Below are positions 16,339-25,190 of a DNA stretch of 64,000 nucleotides, in pieces. The translations under genes were made by a program, and so were the position numbers. This DNA comes from Roseiarcus sp050010035 (GTDB lineage: Bacteria; Pseudomonadota; Alphaproteobacteria; Rhizobiales; Beijerinckiaceae). Position 1 is the first letter of the stretch. Each line of letters starts with the position of its first letter. The stretch is taken from the NCBI GenBank assembly GCA_050010035.1, contig JBEKLU010000017.1:36107-100106 (forward strand). Direction: 5' to 3'. The notes under the pieces are model-generated. The model searched no databases. It was not told the origin of the DNA and was given only the letters and a program-made list of their open reading frames with translations.

Positions 16339-16907
16339 CGTTGCAAGGCGACCAGATCGCAAAGGCGCGCCACCGCTTCGTCGAGCGCGCCGTCGTTGTC
16401 GATTGTCGCGTCGGGTTCGAACGCGTCCCTCGGCGCGAAGGCGCGTTCGAGCCGCGCGCGGCGCCCTTCGCTCCCCTCGCGCCCGCGCGCGGCGAGGCGC
16501 GCCGCCAACGTTTCGGGCCGCGCGGTCACCAGCACGACGAGGCTGCGCTGATAGCGCGCCCGCACGTCGGCGACGACCGCGCGCGAGACGTTGCAGACGA
16601 CGGCGCCGCCGCTCGCGATGCGCGCATCGACGTCGCTGGGCACGCCGTAGAAGAGGCCGTGCGCCGCCCAGCTCAGCGCGAAGCGGCCGCGCTCGCGCGC
16701 GAGGAGGAACTCGCTCTCCGCGAGGCTGTCGTGATCCTCGAAGGAATCGGCGCGGCGCGTGACCACCCGCCGGACGGTGAAGACGCCGTCCGCTTCGCCG
16801 AGGCGCGCGGCCATGCCGCGGATCAACGCGTCCTTGCCCGCGCCGCTGGGGCCGACGACCGCGACGAAGAGACCATGAAGCGCGCCGGCTTGTTGCGACG
16901 GGGTCAC
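16320..16907 (-). CDS. phnN: PhnN, ribose 1,5-bisphosphate phosphokinase
   Basis: A 195-residue P-loop kinase of the guanylate-kinase-like group. PhnN phosphorylates ribose 1,5-bisphosphate to PRPP, returning the ribosyl carrier of C-P lyase to metabolism. Walker A is GPSGAGKD near residues 19-26, and RRVVTRRADSFEDHDS is the usual lid segment. The start is GTG. It is separated from phnM by 238 bases holding a palindromic repeat and overlaps the DUF1045 gene at its end. Confidence 0.88.
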   Translation of the reverse strand: MTPSQQAGALHGLFVAVVGPSGAGKDALIRGMAARLGEADGVFTVRRVVTRRADSFEDHDSLAESEFLLARERGRFALSWAAHGLFYGVPSDVDARIASGGAVVCNVSRAVVADVRARYQRSLVVLVTARPETLAARLAARGREGSEGRRARLERAFAPRDAFEPDATIDNDGALDEAVARLCDLVALQRWSARP

Positions 16908-16928
16908 TTCGAGAGTTCCCTAGATCCG

Positions 16929-17112
16929 CGCGCCCCTTCCCCCCTCGCGGGGGAAGGTGGCCGGCGGAGCCGGCCGGATGAGGGGGGTCGAGCGTAAGCG
17001 AGACGGCTTAGAAGCGCGTCGCCGCGGGCGATCGCGCTCGCGCGCGACCCCCTCATCCGACCCTCGCTGACGCGAGGGCCACCTTCCCCCGCGAGGGGGG
17101 AAGGGGCGCGCG
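16929..17112. repeat. REP-like inverted element pair between phnM and phnN (copy B)
   Basis: Two related modules in opposite orientation: one reads CCCCTTCCCCCCTCGCGGGG then GAAGGTGG...GGATGAGGGGG, the other CCCCCTCATCCGACCC...CCACCTTCCCCC then GCGAGGGGGGAAGGGG. Each contains smaller hairpins (CCGGC-GGA-GCCGG; CCCTCGC-TGAC-GCGAGGG). They can pair over about 60 bases. The sequence class resembles copy A. It interrupts the phn operon and could change downstream expression. Confidence 0.85.
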
Positions 17113-17145
17113 CTCGTTTCGTCTTACCGACGCACGCCACGAGCT

Positions 17146-18306
17146 TCACGCCACCCTGCGCCCCGTCCGCCAGACGGCGCGCACCACCGGCTCCCCGGCG
17201 TGCGCGCTGACCCGCACGAAGTCGGCGCGACGGCCGATCGCGATCTCGCCGCGGTCGGAAAGCCCCGCGGCCTCGGCCGGATTCTTCGTCACCAGCCGGA
17301 TCGCGCCGGGCAGGCCGCCGACGTTCGGCGCGTCGGCGAGCCGGAAGGCGCCCATCAACAACGCCGCCGGCACGTAATCGGACGAGAGGATGTCGAGCAG
17401 CCCCGCCTCCGCGAAATCCCGCGCCGAGGCGTTGCCCGAATGCGAGCCGCCGCGCACGACGTTCGGCGCGCCCATCACCGTCGCCATGCCCGCCGTGCGC
17501 GAGGCCGCCGCCGCCTCGCGCGTGGTCGGGAATTCGGCGATCGAAACGCCCTCGCGCCGCGCCAGCGCGACATCCTCGAGCGTGGTGTCGTCGTGGCTCG
17601 CCAAGATCAGCCCACGAGCCCTGGCGATCGCGACGATGCGCGGCCGGTTCGCCTCGGCGCGCTCGCGCCCGAGGAGCTGGCGCTCGCGCACGACGTCGCC
17701 AAGCTCCGCCTCCGTCTTGCCGGTCTTGCCCAGATAATAAATGAAATACTTGTCGAGGTCGCGGAACTGGCGTTGCCCGGGCGTGTGGTCCATCAGCGAA
17801 ATCAGCCGGGCGGGATGCACGCTGAGGAATTCCTCGAGAAATTCGACGACGTTGGGCGAAGGAATCTCGCAGCGCAAATGCGTCTGATGATCGGCCCGCA
17901 GCAAGTCCGCGGCGCGCGCCTGCTCGATCGTGTCGGCGAGAATCACCACTTGCTCGCCTACGCCGCCCCTCTCTTCGTATTCATCCATGCCGACGCGAAA
18001 GGAATCGAACACCGTCGTGATGCCGGCGGCGGCGATCTGCGCGTCGTAGGCCATCACCGCGCTGCCGGCGTGCCAGACGACGCGCGGTCGCGGCATGTAA
18101 TGGGCTTCGAGGTGGTCGGTGTGCAACTCGACGAGGCCGGGCAGCAGATAGTCGCCTCCGCAATCGAGGCCACCGCGCGGACCCCGTCCTTCGCCGATTT
18201 CGATGATGCGTCCGCCTTCGGCGACGACGTGGCCGGGGAACGCCCGCTCGGCCGTTACGATCGTCGCATTGTCGAACACGATGGGATCGGTCACGCGAAA
18301 CTCCAT
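17146..18306 (-). CDS. phnM: PhnM, alpha-D-ribose 1-methylphosphonate 5-triphosphate diphosphatase
   Basis: A 386-residue amidohydrolase-superfamily enzyme that releases pyrophosphate from ribose 1-methylphosphonate 5-triphosphate, making the PhnJ substrate. Metal motifs are ELHTDHLE near residue 60 and SHDDTT further on; the segments FRVGMDEYEERGG, MDHTPGQRQFRD and GAPNVVRGGSHSGN are typical of PhnM. The ATG at 18306 gives the usual length. It lies 4 bases after the hexapeptide transferase gene. Confidence 0.93.
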   Translation of the reverse strand: MEFRVTDPIVFDNATIVTAERAFPGHVVAEGGRIIEIGEGRGPRGGLDCGGDYLLPGLVELHTDHLEAHYMPRPRVVWHAGSAVMAYDAQIAAAGITTVFDSFRVGMDEYEERGGVGEQVVILADTIEQARAADLLRADHQTHLRCEIPSPNVVEFLEEFLSVHPARLISLMDHTPGQRQFRDLDKYFIYYLGKTGKTEAELGDVVRERQLLGRERAEANRPRIVAIARARGLILASHDDTTLEDVALARREGVSIAEFPTTREAAAASRTAGMATVMGAPNVVRGGSHSGNASARDFAEAGLLDILSSDYVPAALLMGAFRLADAPNVGGLPGAIRLVTKNPAEAAGLSDRGEIAIGRRADFVRVSAHAGEPVVRAVWRTGRRVA

Positions 18307-18310
18307 GACG

Positions 18311-18955
18311 TCAACCTCCACGTTTTTCCAGGAACGCCTCGGCCGAGAGCGTGCGAAAATCGTCCAACGCCGCGCGCAAGGCGGCGTGCGGCCAGTCCCA
18401 CCAGGCCAGCGCGTCCATGCGCTCGCCGACTCCGGGCTCAAAGCGGTCTTTCAGCGGCCGCGCCGGCACGCCGCCGACGATCGTATAGGGCGCGACGTCG
18501 CGGGTGACGACGGCGCCGGCGCCGACCACCGCTCCGTTGCCGATCGATACGCCCGGCGTCACCGTGACGCCGTGGCCGATCCAGACGTCGTGGCCGACCA
18601 TCACCGTGTTCTCGCGCCGCCAGTCGAAGAAGCTCTCTTCGCGCGTCGCGTCCGGCCAGTAGTCGTGGGCGCGATAGGTGAAATGATGCAGCGTCGCGCG
18701 CCACGTCGGGTGATTGGTCGCGTTGAGGCGCGCGTGCGAGGCGATGTTGACGAATTTGCCGATGCGCGCCGCCCAGGTCTCACAATCCTGCATCATGTAG
18801 GAATAGTCGCCGACCTGCGTCTCCGTGACGACGCAGCGCTCGGCGATTTCGACCCAGCGGCCGAGCGCGCTGTCCTTGACGACGGCCGTAGGGTGCACCA
18901 GCGGCGCTTCGCTGAGGCGGGTCGCGGCGTTCGGGCCTTTCACGGCGGGGTTCAT
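18311..18955 (-). CDS. Phosphonate-operon hexapeptide acyltransferase-like protein
   Basis: A 214-residue left-handed beta-helix protein of the group often placed in phn operons and annotated as a phosphonate-metabolism transferase (hexapeptide repeat family). Hexapeptide stretches run through VHPTAVVKDSALGRWVEIAERCVV and VWIGHGVTVTPGVSIGNGAVVGAGAVV, and catalytic-type histidines are present. The acceptor is unknown; the E. coli operon has the unrelated acetyltransferase PhnO. It overlaps phnL by 4 bases and lies 4 bases before phnM. Confidence 0.82.
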   Translation of the reverse strand: MNPAVKGPNAATRLSEAPLVHPTAVVKDSALGRWVEIAERCVVTETQVGDYSYMMQDCETWAARIGKFVNIASHARLNATNHPTWRATLHHFTYRAHDYWPDATREESFFDWRRENTVMVGHDVWIGHGVTVTPGVSIGNGAVVGAGAVVTRDVAPYTIVGGVPARPLKDRFEPGVGERMDALAWWDWPHAALRAALDDFRTLSAEAFLEKRGG

Positions 18956-19671
18956 GCGGCCTCGCGATCGGAAAAGAGCGAAACGTCGACGATCCGGTCG
19001 GCGACGCGCGCGCGCACGTCTTCGTCGTGGAAGGTGGCGAGAAAGCCGGTCCCGAGCGCCTTGCGCTCGGCGATGAGATCGATCACCGCGCCGCGATTGG
19101 CGGCGTCGAGCGAGGCGGTCGGCTCGTCGAGGATGAGCAGGCGATGGCGCCCGGCGAAGCCGCGGGCGATGTTGACGCGCTGCTGTTCGCCGCCCGAGAA
19201 GGTCGCCGGCGGCACCGACCACAGCCTTTCCGGCAGGTCGAGCCGCGCCAGCAGCGAGGCCGCCCGGTCGCGCGCGGCGGCGCGATCGAGCCCCGACTCC
19301 TGGGCGGCCGCCGCGACGACGTCGATCGCCCCGACGCGCGGGATGACGCGCAGGAACTGGCTGACGTAGCCGACGATTCGCCGCCGCGCGTCGAGAATGT
19401 CCGCCGCTCCCGCGCGTGCGACGTCGATGACGCGATCACCGTCGGCGAGAAGAATCCGGCCCTCGCCGATGACATAGTTGCCGAACGCCATTTTCAGGAT
19501 CGACGACTTGCCGACCCCCGAGGGTCCGCCGAGGACGACGCATTCGCCCGCGGCGACGGTGAAGGAAACGCCGTGGACGACCGGCAGGCGCGCGCCGCCG
19601 TGCAGATGCAGCGTGAAGGCCTTGGAAAGACCCTCGACGCGTAGCAGTTCGTTGGCTTGAAGCGCGCTCAT
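18952..19671 (-). CDS. phnL: PhnL, C-P lyase ABC-type ATP-binding subunit
   Basis: A 239-residue ATPase without any membrane partner. PhnL joins PhnK on the C-P lyase core and has been linked to the transfer of the phosphonate to the ribosyl donor (PhnGHIL step). Walker A is GPSGVGKSS, the signature FSGGEQQR, and Walker B LLILDEPTASLD. The N-terminal FTLHLHGGARLPVV segment is family-specific. It overlaps phnK and the next gene by 4 bases each. Confidence 0.92.
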   Translation of the reverse strand: MSALQANELLRVEGLSKAFTLHLHGGARLPVVHGVSFTVAAGECVVLGGPSGVGKSSILKMAFGNYVIGEGRILLADGDRVIDVARAGAADILDARRRIVGYVSQFLRVIPRVGAIDVVAAAAQESGLDRAAARDRAASLLARLDLPERLWSVPPATFSGGEQQRVNIARGFAGRHRLLILDEPTASLDAANRGAVIDLIAERKALGTGFLATFHDEDVRARVADRIVDVSLFSDREAA

Positions 19672-20441
19672 GCCGCCAGCACCGAGGACACGAGGAGTTG
19701 GGTGTAGGGCGCCTGGGGATCGTCGAGCACGCGGTCGGTCAGCCCGCTCTCGACGACCTCGCCGCGCCGCATCACCAGGATGCGATGGGAAAGCAGCCGC
19801 GCGACGGCGAGGTCGTGCGTCACCAGCACCACGGCGAGGCCCATGTCGGCGATCAGACCGCGAAGCAAGTCGAGAAGGCGCGCCTGGACGGAGACGTCGA
19901 GCCCGCCGGTCGGCTCGTCCATGAACATCAGGCGCGGCCGGGTCACCAGGTTGCGCGCGATCTGCAGGCGTTGGCGCATGCCGCCCGAATAGGTCGTCGG
20001 CGGATCGTCGATGCGGGCCGCGTCGATCTCGACGCGCCCCAGCCATTCGAGCGCGCTGGCGCGAATGCGCCCGTAGTGGCGGTCGCCGACCGCCATCAGC
20101 CGCTCGCCGATGTTGCCGCCGGCGGAAACATTCATCCTGAGGCCGCGCGAGCTGTCCTGATGGACGAATCCCCAATCGGTGCGCATCAGGGAGCGCCGCT
20201 CCGCTTCGCTCAGCGAGGAGAGCGCGCGCTCCGTTCCGTCGCGCATGCGATAGACCACCTCGCCCGCGTCCGGGGCGAGCGCGCCGCCGATCAGATTGAG
20301 CAGCGTCGTCTTGCCCGAACCCGATTCGCCGACGATCGCCAGCGCTTCGCCCTCGTTCAGTTCGAAGGAGACGTCGCGACAGGCGGGAACAGCGCCGTAG
20401 CGCTTGCTGAGGCCTTGGGCGGAAAGCAGGGGGGCGCTCAT
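19668..20441 (-). CDS. phnK: PhnK, C-P lyase ABC-type ATP-binding subunit
   Basis: A 257-residue ATPase that docks on PhnJ in the C-P lyase complex. Walker A is GESGSGKTT, the signature YSGGMRQR, and Walker B LMFMDEPTGGLDVS. The segment WGFVHQDSSRGLRMNVSAGGN matches PhnK and distinguishes it from transport ATPases. Its ATG overlaps the stop of the fused phnI-phnJ gene (ATGA), so stoichiometric translation is likely. Confidence 0.93.
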   Translation of the reverse strand: MSAPLLSAQGLSKRYGAVPACRDVSFELNEGEALAIVGESGSGKTTLLNLIGGALAPDAGEVVYRMRDGTERALSSLSEAERRSLMRTDWGFVHQDSSRGLRMNVSAGGNIGERLMAVGDRHYGRIRASALEWLGRVEIDAARIDDPPTTYSGGMRQRLQIARNLVTRPRLMFMDEPTGGLDVSVQARLLDLLRGLIADMGLAVVLVTHDLAVARLLSHRILVMRRGEVVESGLTDRVLDDPQAPYTQLLVSSVLAA

Positions 20442-22333
20442 TCCGCCGCGTCCTTCTTCTGCGCCTGCTGCCTCTTCTGGCAGTAATCGGTGTCCGAGCA
20501 GACGAACATTCGCCCTCCCTTGTCGTCGACGACGACTTCGTCGAGGAAGGAGTCCCTGGAGCCGCAGAATTCGCAGGCCGCCTCGAACTTGGTGCGCTCG
20601 AAGGGATGGTCCTCGAAGTCGAGCGAGACGACGCGCGTAAAGGGAGGGATCGCGTAGATGCGCTGCTCGCGGCCGGCGCCGAAGAGTTGCAGCGCAGGGC
20701 AATCGTCGAGCTTGGGATTGTCGAACTTGGGGATCGGCGAGGGGTCCATGATGTAGCGGTCGGCGACGCGCGCGGGATAGGCGTAGGTCGTCGCGATATG
20801 GCCGTGGCGCGCGATGTCCTCGTAGAGCTTGACGTGCATGACGCCGTATTCGGCGAGCGCGTGCATGGTGCGCGTCTCGGTCTCGCGCGGCTCGAGGAAA
20901 CGCAAAGGCTCGGGAATCGGCACCTGGTAGACGAGGATCTGGTCGGCGCTCAGCGGCGTCTCGGGCACGCGATGGCGCGTCTGGATGATGGTCGCCTGCG
21001 TCGTGTCGGTCGTCGTCGCGACATCGGCGGTCTTGGCGAAGAAGGCGCGGATCGACACCGCGTTGGTGGTGTCGTCCGCGCCCTGGTCGATCACTTTGAG
21101 CACGTCGTCGGGACCGATGATCGACGCCGTGAGCTGGACGCCGCCGGTGCCCCAGCCGTAGGGCATCGGCATTTCGCGCGAGGCGAAGGGAACCTGATAG
21201 CCGGGGATGGCGATCGCCTTGAGGATCGCGCGGCGGATCATCCGCTTGGTCTGCTCGTCGAGATAGGCGAAATTATACAGCTCGCGCAGCAGCGCGAGCT
21301 CCGCCTGGAAGTCGACGTAGTGCGGCAGCTTCAGGTGCTCGACGAAGCCCGTCGCCTGCACGTTGTCCGAATGCGAGAGGACGAATTCCTCGTCCTGCGC
21401 CGGGCCCTTACGCTCCTCGGCGAATTCCTCGGCGCGCAGCGCGCGATCGACCAGCGCCATCGACATCGCCTTGCGCTCGCACTGGCCGAACACGAGGCCG
21501 TAGCCGCGGGTGAAGCGCGGCGGCTCGCCGTCGCCGCCCTTGAACTGGTTGACCATCTGGCATTCGGTGACCGCGATGGCGCCCAGCGGGACTGCGAAGC
21601 CGAGATCGTCGACGAAGAGTTCGACGTCGACGTCGCCGAAGCGGATTTCGCCGACGAAAGGATGGTTGCGGCCGTAGCCGCGCTGGGTGGAATAGGCGAG
21701 GCCGAGCAGGAAGCCCTCGTCGCCGCGCGCCAGCGTCTGCAGGCGCGCGTCGCGCGGGGCGGGATAGCTCGGCGCGTCGCGGGTGACGTCGGCGACCGGC
21801 GCGCCGGGCTCAGGGCTTACGTTGCGCTCGATCAGGTCGCCGCCGGCGATGATGTCGGTGACGCGCGGCATGGCGGCCTCGAGATCGGCGGGCGCCGACG
21901 GCGCCGGCGCCGGCGCCCCGTCGCCGTCCTCGCGTAGCGAAAAGTCGATCAGCCGGTGAGTGTAGTCGAAGGTCGGCCCGAGCACCTGTCCGCCCGGCAG
22001 ATCCTTGTAGGTCCCGGAGACCCGGCGGCGCACCGCCATCGCGCCGCTCTCGACGGGCTCGGCGAAGCCGAAGCGGGGCAGGGTGGTGCGATAGGCGCGC
22101 ACCAGGAAGATCGCCTCGATGAGATCGCCGCGCGCCTGCTTGATCGCCAGCGCGGCGAGCTCGCGGTCGTAGAGCGAGCCTTCGCTCATCGCGCGGTCGA
22201 CGGCGAGCGCGAGCTGCTGGTCGATTTGCTCGGGCGAAATCTCAGGGATCGCGCGGTCGCCGCGCCGCTTGTCGGCGAGCAGCGCATGGGCGTTGGCGAT
22301 CGCCCGCTCGCCGCCTTTGACCGCGACGTACAT
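20438..22333 (-). CDS. phnIJ: Fused PhnI-PhnJ, C-P lyase core and radical SAM catalytic subunit
   Basis: One 631-residue open frame encodes both PhnI and PhnJ, normally separate genes. Residues 1-351 are PhnI (MYVAVKGGE... to LPHYVDFQAELALLRE). Residues 353-631 are PhnJ from its YNFAYLDEQTKR segment; only about six PhnJ N-terminal residues and the end of PhnI are lost. PhnJ is the radical SAM enzyme that breaks the C-P bond. Its residues are all kept: Gly378 (E. coli Gly32), Cys587, Cys590 and Cys612 (4Fe-4S) and Cys618 (thiyl radical, E. coli Cys272), with a constant offset of 346. There is no Met between residues 290 and 363, so PhnJ cannot start separately at the junction. It overlaps phnH by 1 base and phnK by 4. 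Confidence 0.93.
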   Translation of the reverse strand: MYVAVKGGERAIANAHALLADKRRGDRAIPEISPEQIDQQLALAVDRAMSEGSLYDRELAALAIKQARGDLIEAIFLVRAYRTTLPRFGFAEPVESGAMAVRRRVSGTYKDLPGGQVLGPTFDYTHRLIDFSLREDGDGAPAPAPSAPADLEAAMPRVTDIIAGGDLIERNVSPEPGAPVADVTRDAPSYPAPRDARLQTLARGDEGFLLGLAYSTQRGYGRNHPFVGEIRFGDVDVELFVDDLGFAVPLGAIAVTECQMVNQFKGGDGEPPRFTRGYGLVFGQCERKAMSMALVDRALRAEEFAEERKGPAQDEEFVLSHSDNVQATGFVEHLKLPHYVDFQAELALLRELYNFAYLDEQTKRMIRRAILKAIAIPGYQVPFASREMPMPYGWGTGGVQLTASIIGPDDVLKVIDQGADDTTNAVSIRAFFAKTADVATTTDTTQATIIQTRHRVPETPLSADQILVYQVPIPEPLRFLEPRETETRTMHALAEYGVMHVKLYEDIARHGHIATTYAYPARVADRYIMDPSPIPKFDNPKLDDCPALQLFGAGREQRIYAIPPFTRVVSLDFEDHPFERTKFEAACEFCGSRDSFLDEVVVDDKGGRMFVCSDTDYCQKRQQAQKKDAAE

Positions 22334-22920
22334 CAGCGCGTCTCCCCGGATATTGTGAGCGAGCGGGGCAGGCAGGCGAGCCTCGCGCCCTCAGCGAGGA
22401 TCACGTCGACGCCGAGCGGGAAGGCGCCGCGATCGGCCGCCCACTGCGCGACGAAGTCTTCGGGAAGCGACGCGGCCCGAAGCACCGCCTCGCCTCGAAC
22501 GCCGGGCCCCGCGAGCCTCAGCGCCGGCCCCTCGCCGAAGCGAGCGCCTTGCGCGACGACGGTGGTCGAGCGATCGGGGTACTCGGCGCTCCCTTGCGCG
22601 AAGCGATCGAGCCGCAGGCCGTCGCTCGCAAGGTCGATCAGCGCGAAGGCCGCCTTGTCGGGGGAAGGCGCGAGCGGCGCGCCGGTGTGGAAGGTGAGAT
22701 AGGCGGCGACGGCGCCCGCGAACGACGGCGCGATCCACAGCGGCGATTCGAAATCCGCCAGCGTCAGCAAAGCCGCCGCGGCGGCAGGTTCGAGCGGCGC
22801 CGGCGGCGCCAGGGTCTGGCCACAGACGAGAATCGTCCCCGGCGCGGCCATCGCCCGCATGATCCGGCGGAAAACCGCCTGCGATTCAAACACGGGATCG
22901 GCGAATGCGAGCGCGGTCAT
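22333..22920 (-). CDS. phnH: PhnH, C-P lyase core subunit
   Basis: A 195-residue subunit of the PhnGHIJ core. The family start FADPVFESQAVFRRIMRAMAAPG and the DFESPLWI and FPLGVDVILAEG segments are present. PhnH is structurally related to PLP-dependent transferases but has no catalytic lysine; it is required for the PhnGHI reaction. It overlaps phnG by 4 bases and the fused phnIJ gene by 1. Confidence 0.92.
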   Translation of the reverse strand: MTALAFADPVFESQAVFRRIMRAMAAPGTILVCGQTLAPPAPLEPAAAAALLTLADFESPLWIAPSFAGAVAAYLTFHTGAPLAPSPDKAAFALIDLASDGLRLDRFAQGSAEYPDRSTTVVAQGARFGEGPALRLAGPGVRGEAVLRAASLPEDFVAQWAADRGAFPLGVDVILAEGARLACLPRSLTISGETR

Positions 22921-23411
22921 GCGTCGTCCTCGCCGCGCACGAGGGTGAAGAAGTCGACGCGGGTGGCGGCGGTCTCGGCGCGGGACTTGGCCTTCTCGGC
23001 TGCGACGCGCGCGGCGATCGGCGCGAGAATCGCTTCTTCGATATCGGCGCGCGCCTCGGGGCGCTGCCAGAGGGCGTCGACGATCGCCGCGAGTCGGGCC
23101 CGCTTCGCGTCGCGGCCGAGGATGTGCGCGTAGCCGCGTTCGCCGCTCGGCAACTCGACGATGGCGCGGGTCACCGTCGCCTCGCCGACGTTGAAGGGCG
23201 CGCCGTCGCCGCCGATGCGGCCGCGCAGCATGACGAGCCCGGTCTCGACCGGCTTGAGGTCGCGCGCGGCATGGCGCGGCCAGAAACGTTCGATCGGCTC
23301 GGCCATTTCGGGCGCGAGCGCGCGCGCGAGCAACGCCATGGCGCGCTTGCGCGCGGCGATCGCCTCGTCGTCTCCCGCCCTCTGGGCGACCGGGACCGCT
23401 GTCGACATCAT
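22917..23411 (-). CDS. phnG: PhnG, C-P lyase core subunit
   Basis: A 164-residue PhnG protein. ERFWPRHAARDLKPVETGLVMLRGRIGGDGAPFNVGEATVTRA covers the family core, and the C-terminal helix ends in KVDFFTLV-like VDFFTLVRGED. It is the first of the tightly overlapping core genes; a 40-base gap holding only a TGTCAT half-site separates it from phnE2. Two adjacent ATGs make the exact start uncertain by one codon. No phnF regulator gene is present. Confidence 0.92.
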   Translation of the reverse strand: MMSTAVPVAQRAGDDEAIAARKRAMALLARALAPEMAEPIERFWPRHAARDLKPVETGLVMLRGRIGGDGAPFNVGEATVTRAIVELPSGERGYAHILGRDAKRARLAAIVDALWQRPEARADIEEAILAPIAARVAAEKAKSRAETAATRVDFFTLVRGEDDA

Positions 23412-23451
23412 TCTCCCTTGGCGATGTTTAATGACATTTGTGTGTACCTGG

Positions 23452-24312
23452 TCAATGCGGCGCGGAACGCCGTCCGGCGATGGCGGCGCGCAGGCGGCCG
23501 GAGACGAAGTCGATCGCCGCCACCGCGACCAGGATTTCCAGGATGATGAACGAGACCTGGCGCCATTCGAGCACGCGGATCTGTTCGGCCAGGTGCAGGC
23601 CGATGCCGCCGGCGCCGACCACGCCGATAATCGTCGCCGAGCGGGTGTTCGATTCGATGAAATAGAGCACTTGGCCGGCCATGACCGGCAGCACTTGCGG
23701 CAGCAGGCCGAAGCGCACTTCCGCGAGGCGCCGGCCGCCGGCCGCGCGCACGCCCTCGACTTCCCGTCGGTCGGCCGATTCGATGATTTCGGCGAACAGC
23801 TTGCCGAGCGCGCCGAAATCCGAGGTGGCGATCGCCAGGACGCCGGCGAACGGGCCGAGGCCGACGACGTTGATCCAGATCAGCGCCCAGATCAGCGTGT
23901 CGATCCCGCGCACCGAGTCGAAGAACCGCTTGACCGGCAGCCGCAGCCAAGCCGCGGGAATGACGTTGCGCGCCGCCAGCACGCCGAGCGGCAGCGCGAA
24001 GAGCGCGCCGAGCAGGGTGCCGAGCAGCGAAATCGCCAGCGTCTCGCCGAGCGCGTTGATGTAAGTCGCCAGATGGCCGCCCGGATCGGGGGGAACCATT
24101 TCGCGCACGAACCAGGCCAGCTGCAAAAGGCCCGGCGCCAAGCGGCCCCAGGGAACGTCGAAATAGACGAACGCGCCGACATAGAGGGCGAGCATTGCGG
24201 TCATCACGACCGCCGCGACGCCGCGCGCGCGCCAATTGGCTTGGAAAGCCGAGGGGCAGCGCCGCTTCAAGGCCTCGACGTCGATCGGCGGGGCGTTCGC
24301 CAGCGTTCTCAT
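23452..24312 (-). CDS. phnE: PhnE2, phosphonate ABC transporter permease
   Basis: A 286-residue inner-membrane permease of the phosphonate importer. The helices span most of the protein. The EAA-type loop is seen at REVEGVRAAGGRRLAEVRFGLLPQVLP, and the family segment SNTRSATIIGVVGAGGIG follows. It is the second of two tandem PhnE genes, 2 bases after the first, an arrangement common in rhizobia where the channel is a heterodimer. Confidence 0.92.
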   Translation of the reverse strand: MRTLANAPPIDVEALKRRCPSAFQANWRARGVAAVVMTAMLALYVGAFVYFDVPWGRLAPGLLQLAWFVREMVPPDPGGHLATYINALGETLAISLLGTLLGALFALPLGVLAARNVIPAAWLRLPVKRFFDSVRGIDTLIWALIWINVVGLGPFAGVLAIATSDFGALGKLFAEIIESADRREVEGVRAAGGRRLAEVRFGLLPQVLPVMAGQVLYFIESNTRSATIIGVVGAGGIGLHLAEQIRVLEWRQVSFIILEILVAVAAIDFVSGRLRAAIAGRRSAPH

Positions 24313-24314
24313 GA

Positions 24315-25190
24315 TCAAGCCTGTCCGATCAGCGCGCGGCGCAGATATTGCGTGCCGATGTCGATCGCCATGACCACCGCGATGATCAGGACGAGGATCG
24401 CGCTGACGTCGGAATAGTAGAACTTGCGGATCGCCTCCATCAAATCCAGCCCGATGCCGCCGGCGCCGACGAAGCCGAGCACCGTCGCGCCGCGCACGTT
24501 GATCTCGAAGCGCAGCAGCGCGAAGCTGGCGTAGCTCGCCAGCACCTGCGGCAGGGCGGCGAAACGGATGGTCTCGACCCACGAGGCGCCCGCCGCGCGC
24601 ACCCCCTCGACCGGCCTCATGTCGATGTTCTCGGTAGTCTCGAAGAACTGCTTGCCGAGCGCGCCGACGGTGTGGATCGCGATCGCCAGCACGCCGGCCA
24701 ACGGCCCGAGGCCGAAGGCGACGACGAAGATCAGAGCGAACACCACGTCGGGCACGGTGCGACAGAACTCGAGGAAGCGGCGCGTCAGGAACACCGTCGT
24801 CGCGCCGCCGGTCAGATTGGGCGAGGCGAGAAAATTCAGGCAGAAGGCGAGAATCGCGCCGCTCAGCGTGCCGACATAGGCCATCAGCACCGTCTCGCCG
24901 ATCAGGCGCAGCGAGCGCTTGAGGCTCCAGAACCACGAGACGGGATCGGTCCACACCCGCGCGCCGGTGTCGAGCGTCGCCAAGCGGTCGAAGTAACTGG
25001 AGAATCCGCCGATCTTGGCGAAGAAGGTCTTCGGATCGACCTCGGCCTGAATCGTCGACAGGCCGATCAGCGCGACGAGGACCGCGGCGGCGACAAAGAA
25101 TTGCACGCGTTTGGCCCGCGCCGCGCCGCGATAGGCGGCGCGGACGGCGGCGAGCGGACGGTCGGGAAGACGGACGACGGCGCTGGGCAT
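24315..25190 (-). CDS. phnE: PhnE1, phosphonate ABC transporter permease
   Basis: A 291-residue permease paired with PhnE2. It carries a longer N-terminal periplasmic region and the matching EAA-type loop RPVEGVRAAGASWVETIRFAALPQVLA, with NVRGATVLGFVGAGGIG after it. The ATG at 25190 starts MPSAVVRLPDRPLAAV. The 74 bases between phnD and this gene hold an imperfect hairpin rich in GGAGGACGGAG-type repeats. Confidence 0.92.
   Translation of the reverse strand: MPSAVVRLPDRPLAAVRAAYRGAARAKRVQFFVAAAVLVALIGLSTIQAEVDPKTFFAKIGGFSSYFDRLATLDTGARVWTDPVSWFWSLKRSLRLIGETVLMAYVGTLSGAILAFCLNFLASPNLTGGATTVFLTRRFLEFCRTVPDVVFALIFVVAFGLGPLAGVLAIAIHTVGALGKQFFETTENIDMRPVEGVRAAGASWVETIRFAALPQVLASYASFALLRFEINVRGATVLGFVGAGGIGLDLMEAIRKFYYSDVSAILVLIIAVVMAIDIGTQYLRRALIGQA

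Noticed and set aside
20438..22333. Possible sequencing frameshift joining phnI and phnJ
   Set aside because: The join is in frame, does not lie in a homopolymer, and would need loss of a stop, a start and several codons at once. A larger deletion in assembly remains possible and is listed as the refuting test.
23412..23451. Pho box between phnE2 and phnG
   Set aside because: Only one half-site (ATGTCAT on the minus strand) is seen; no second repeat at 11-base spacing.
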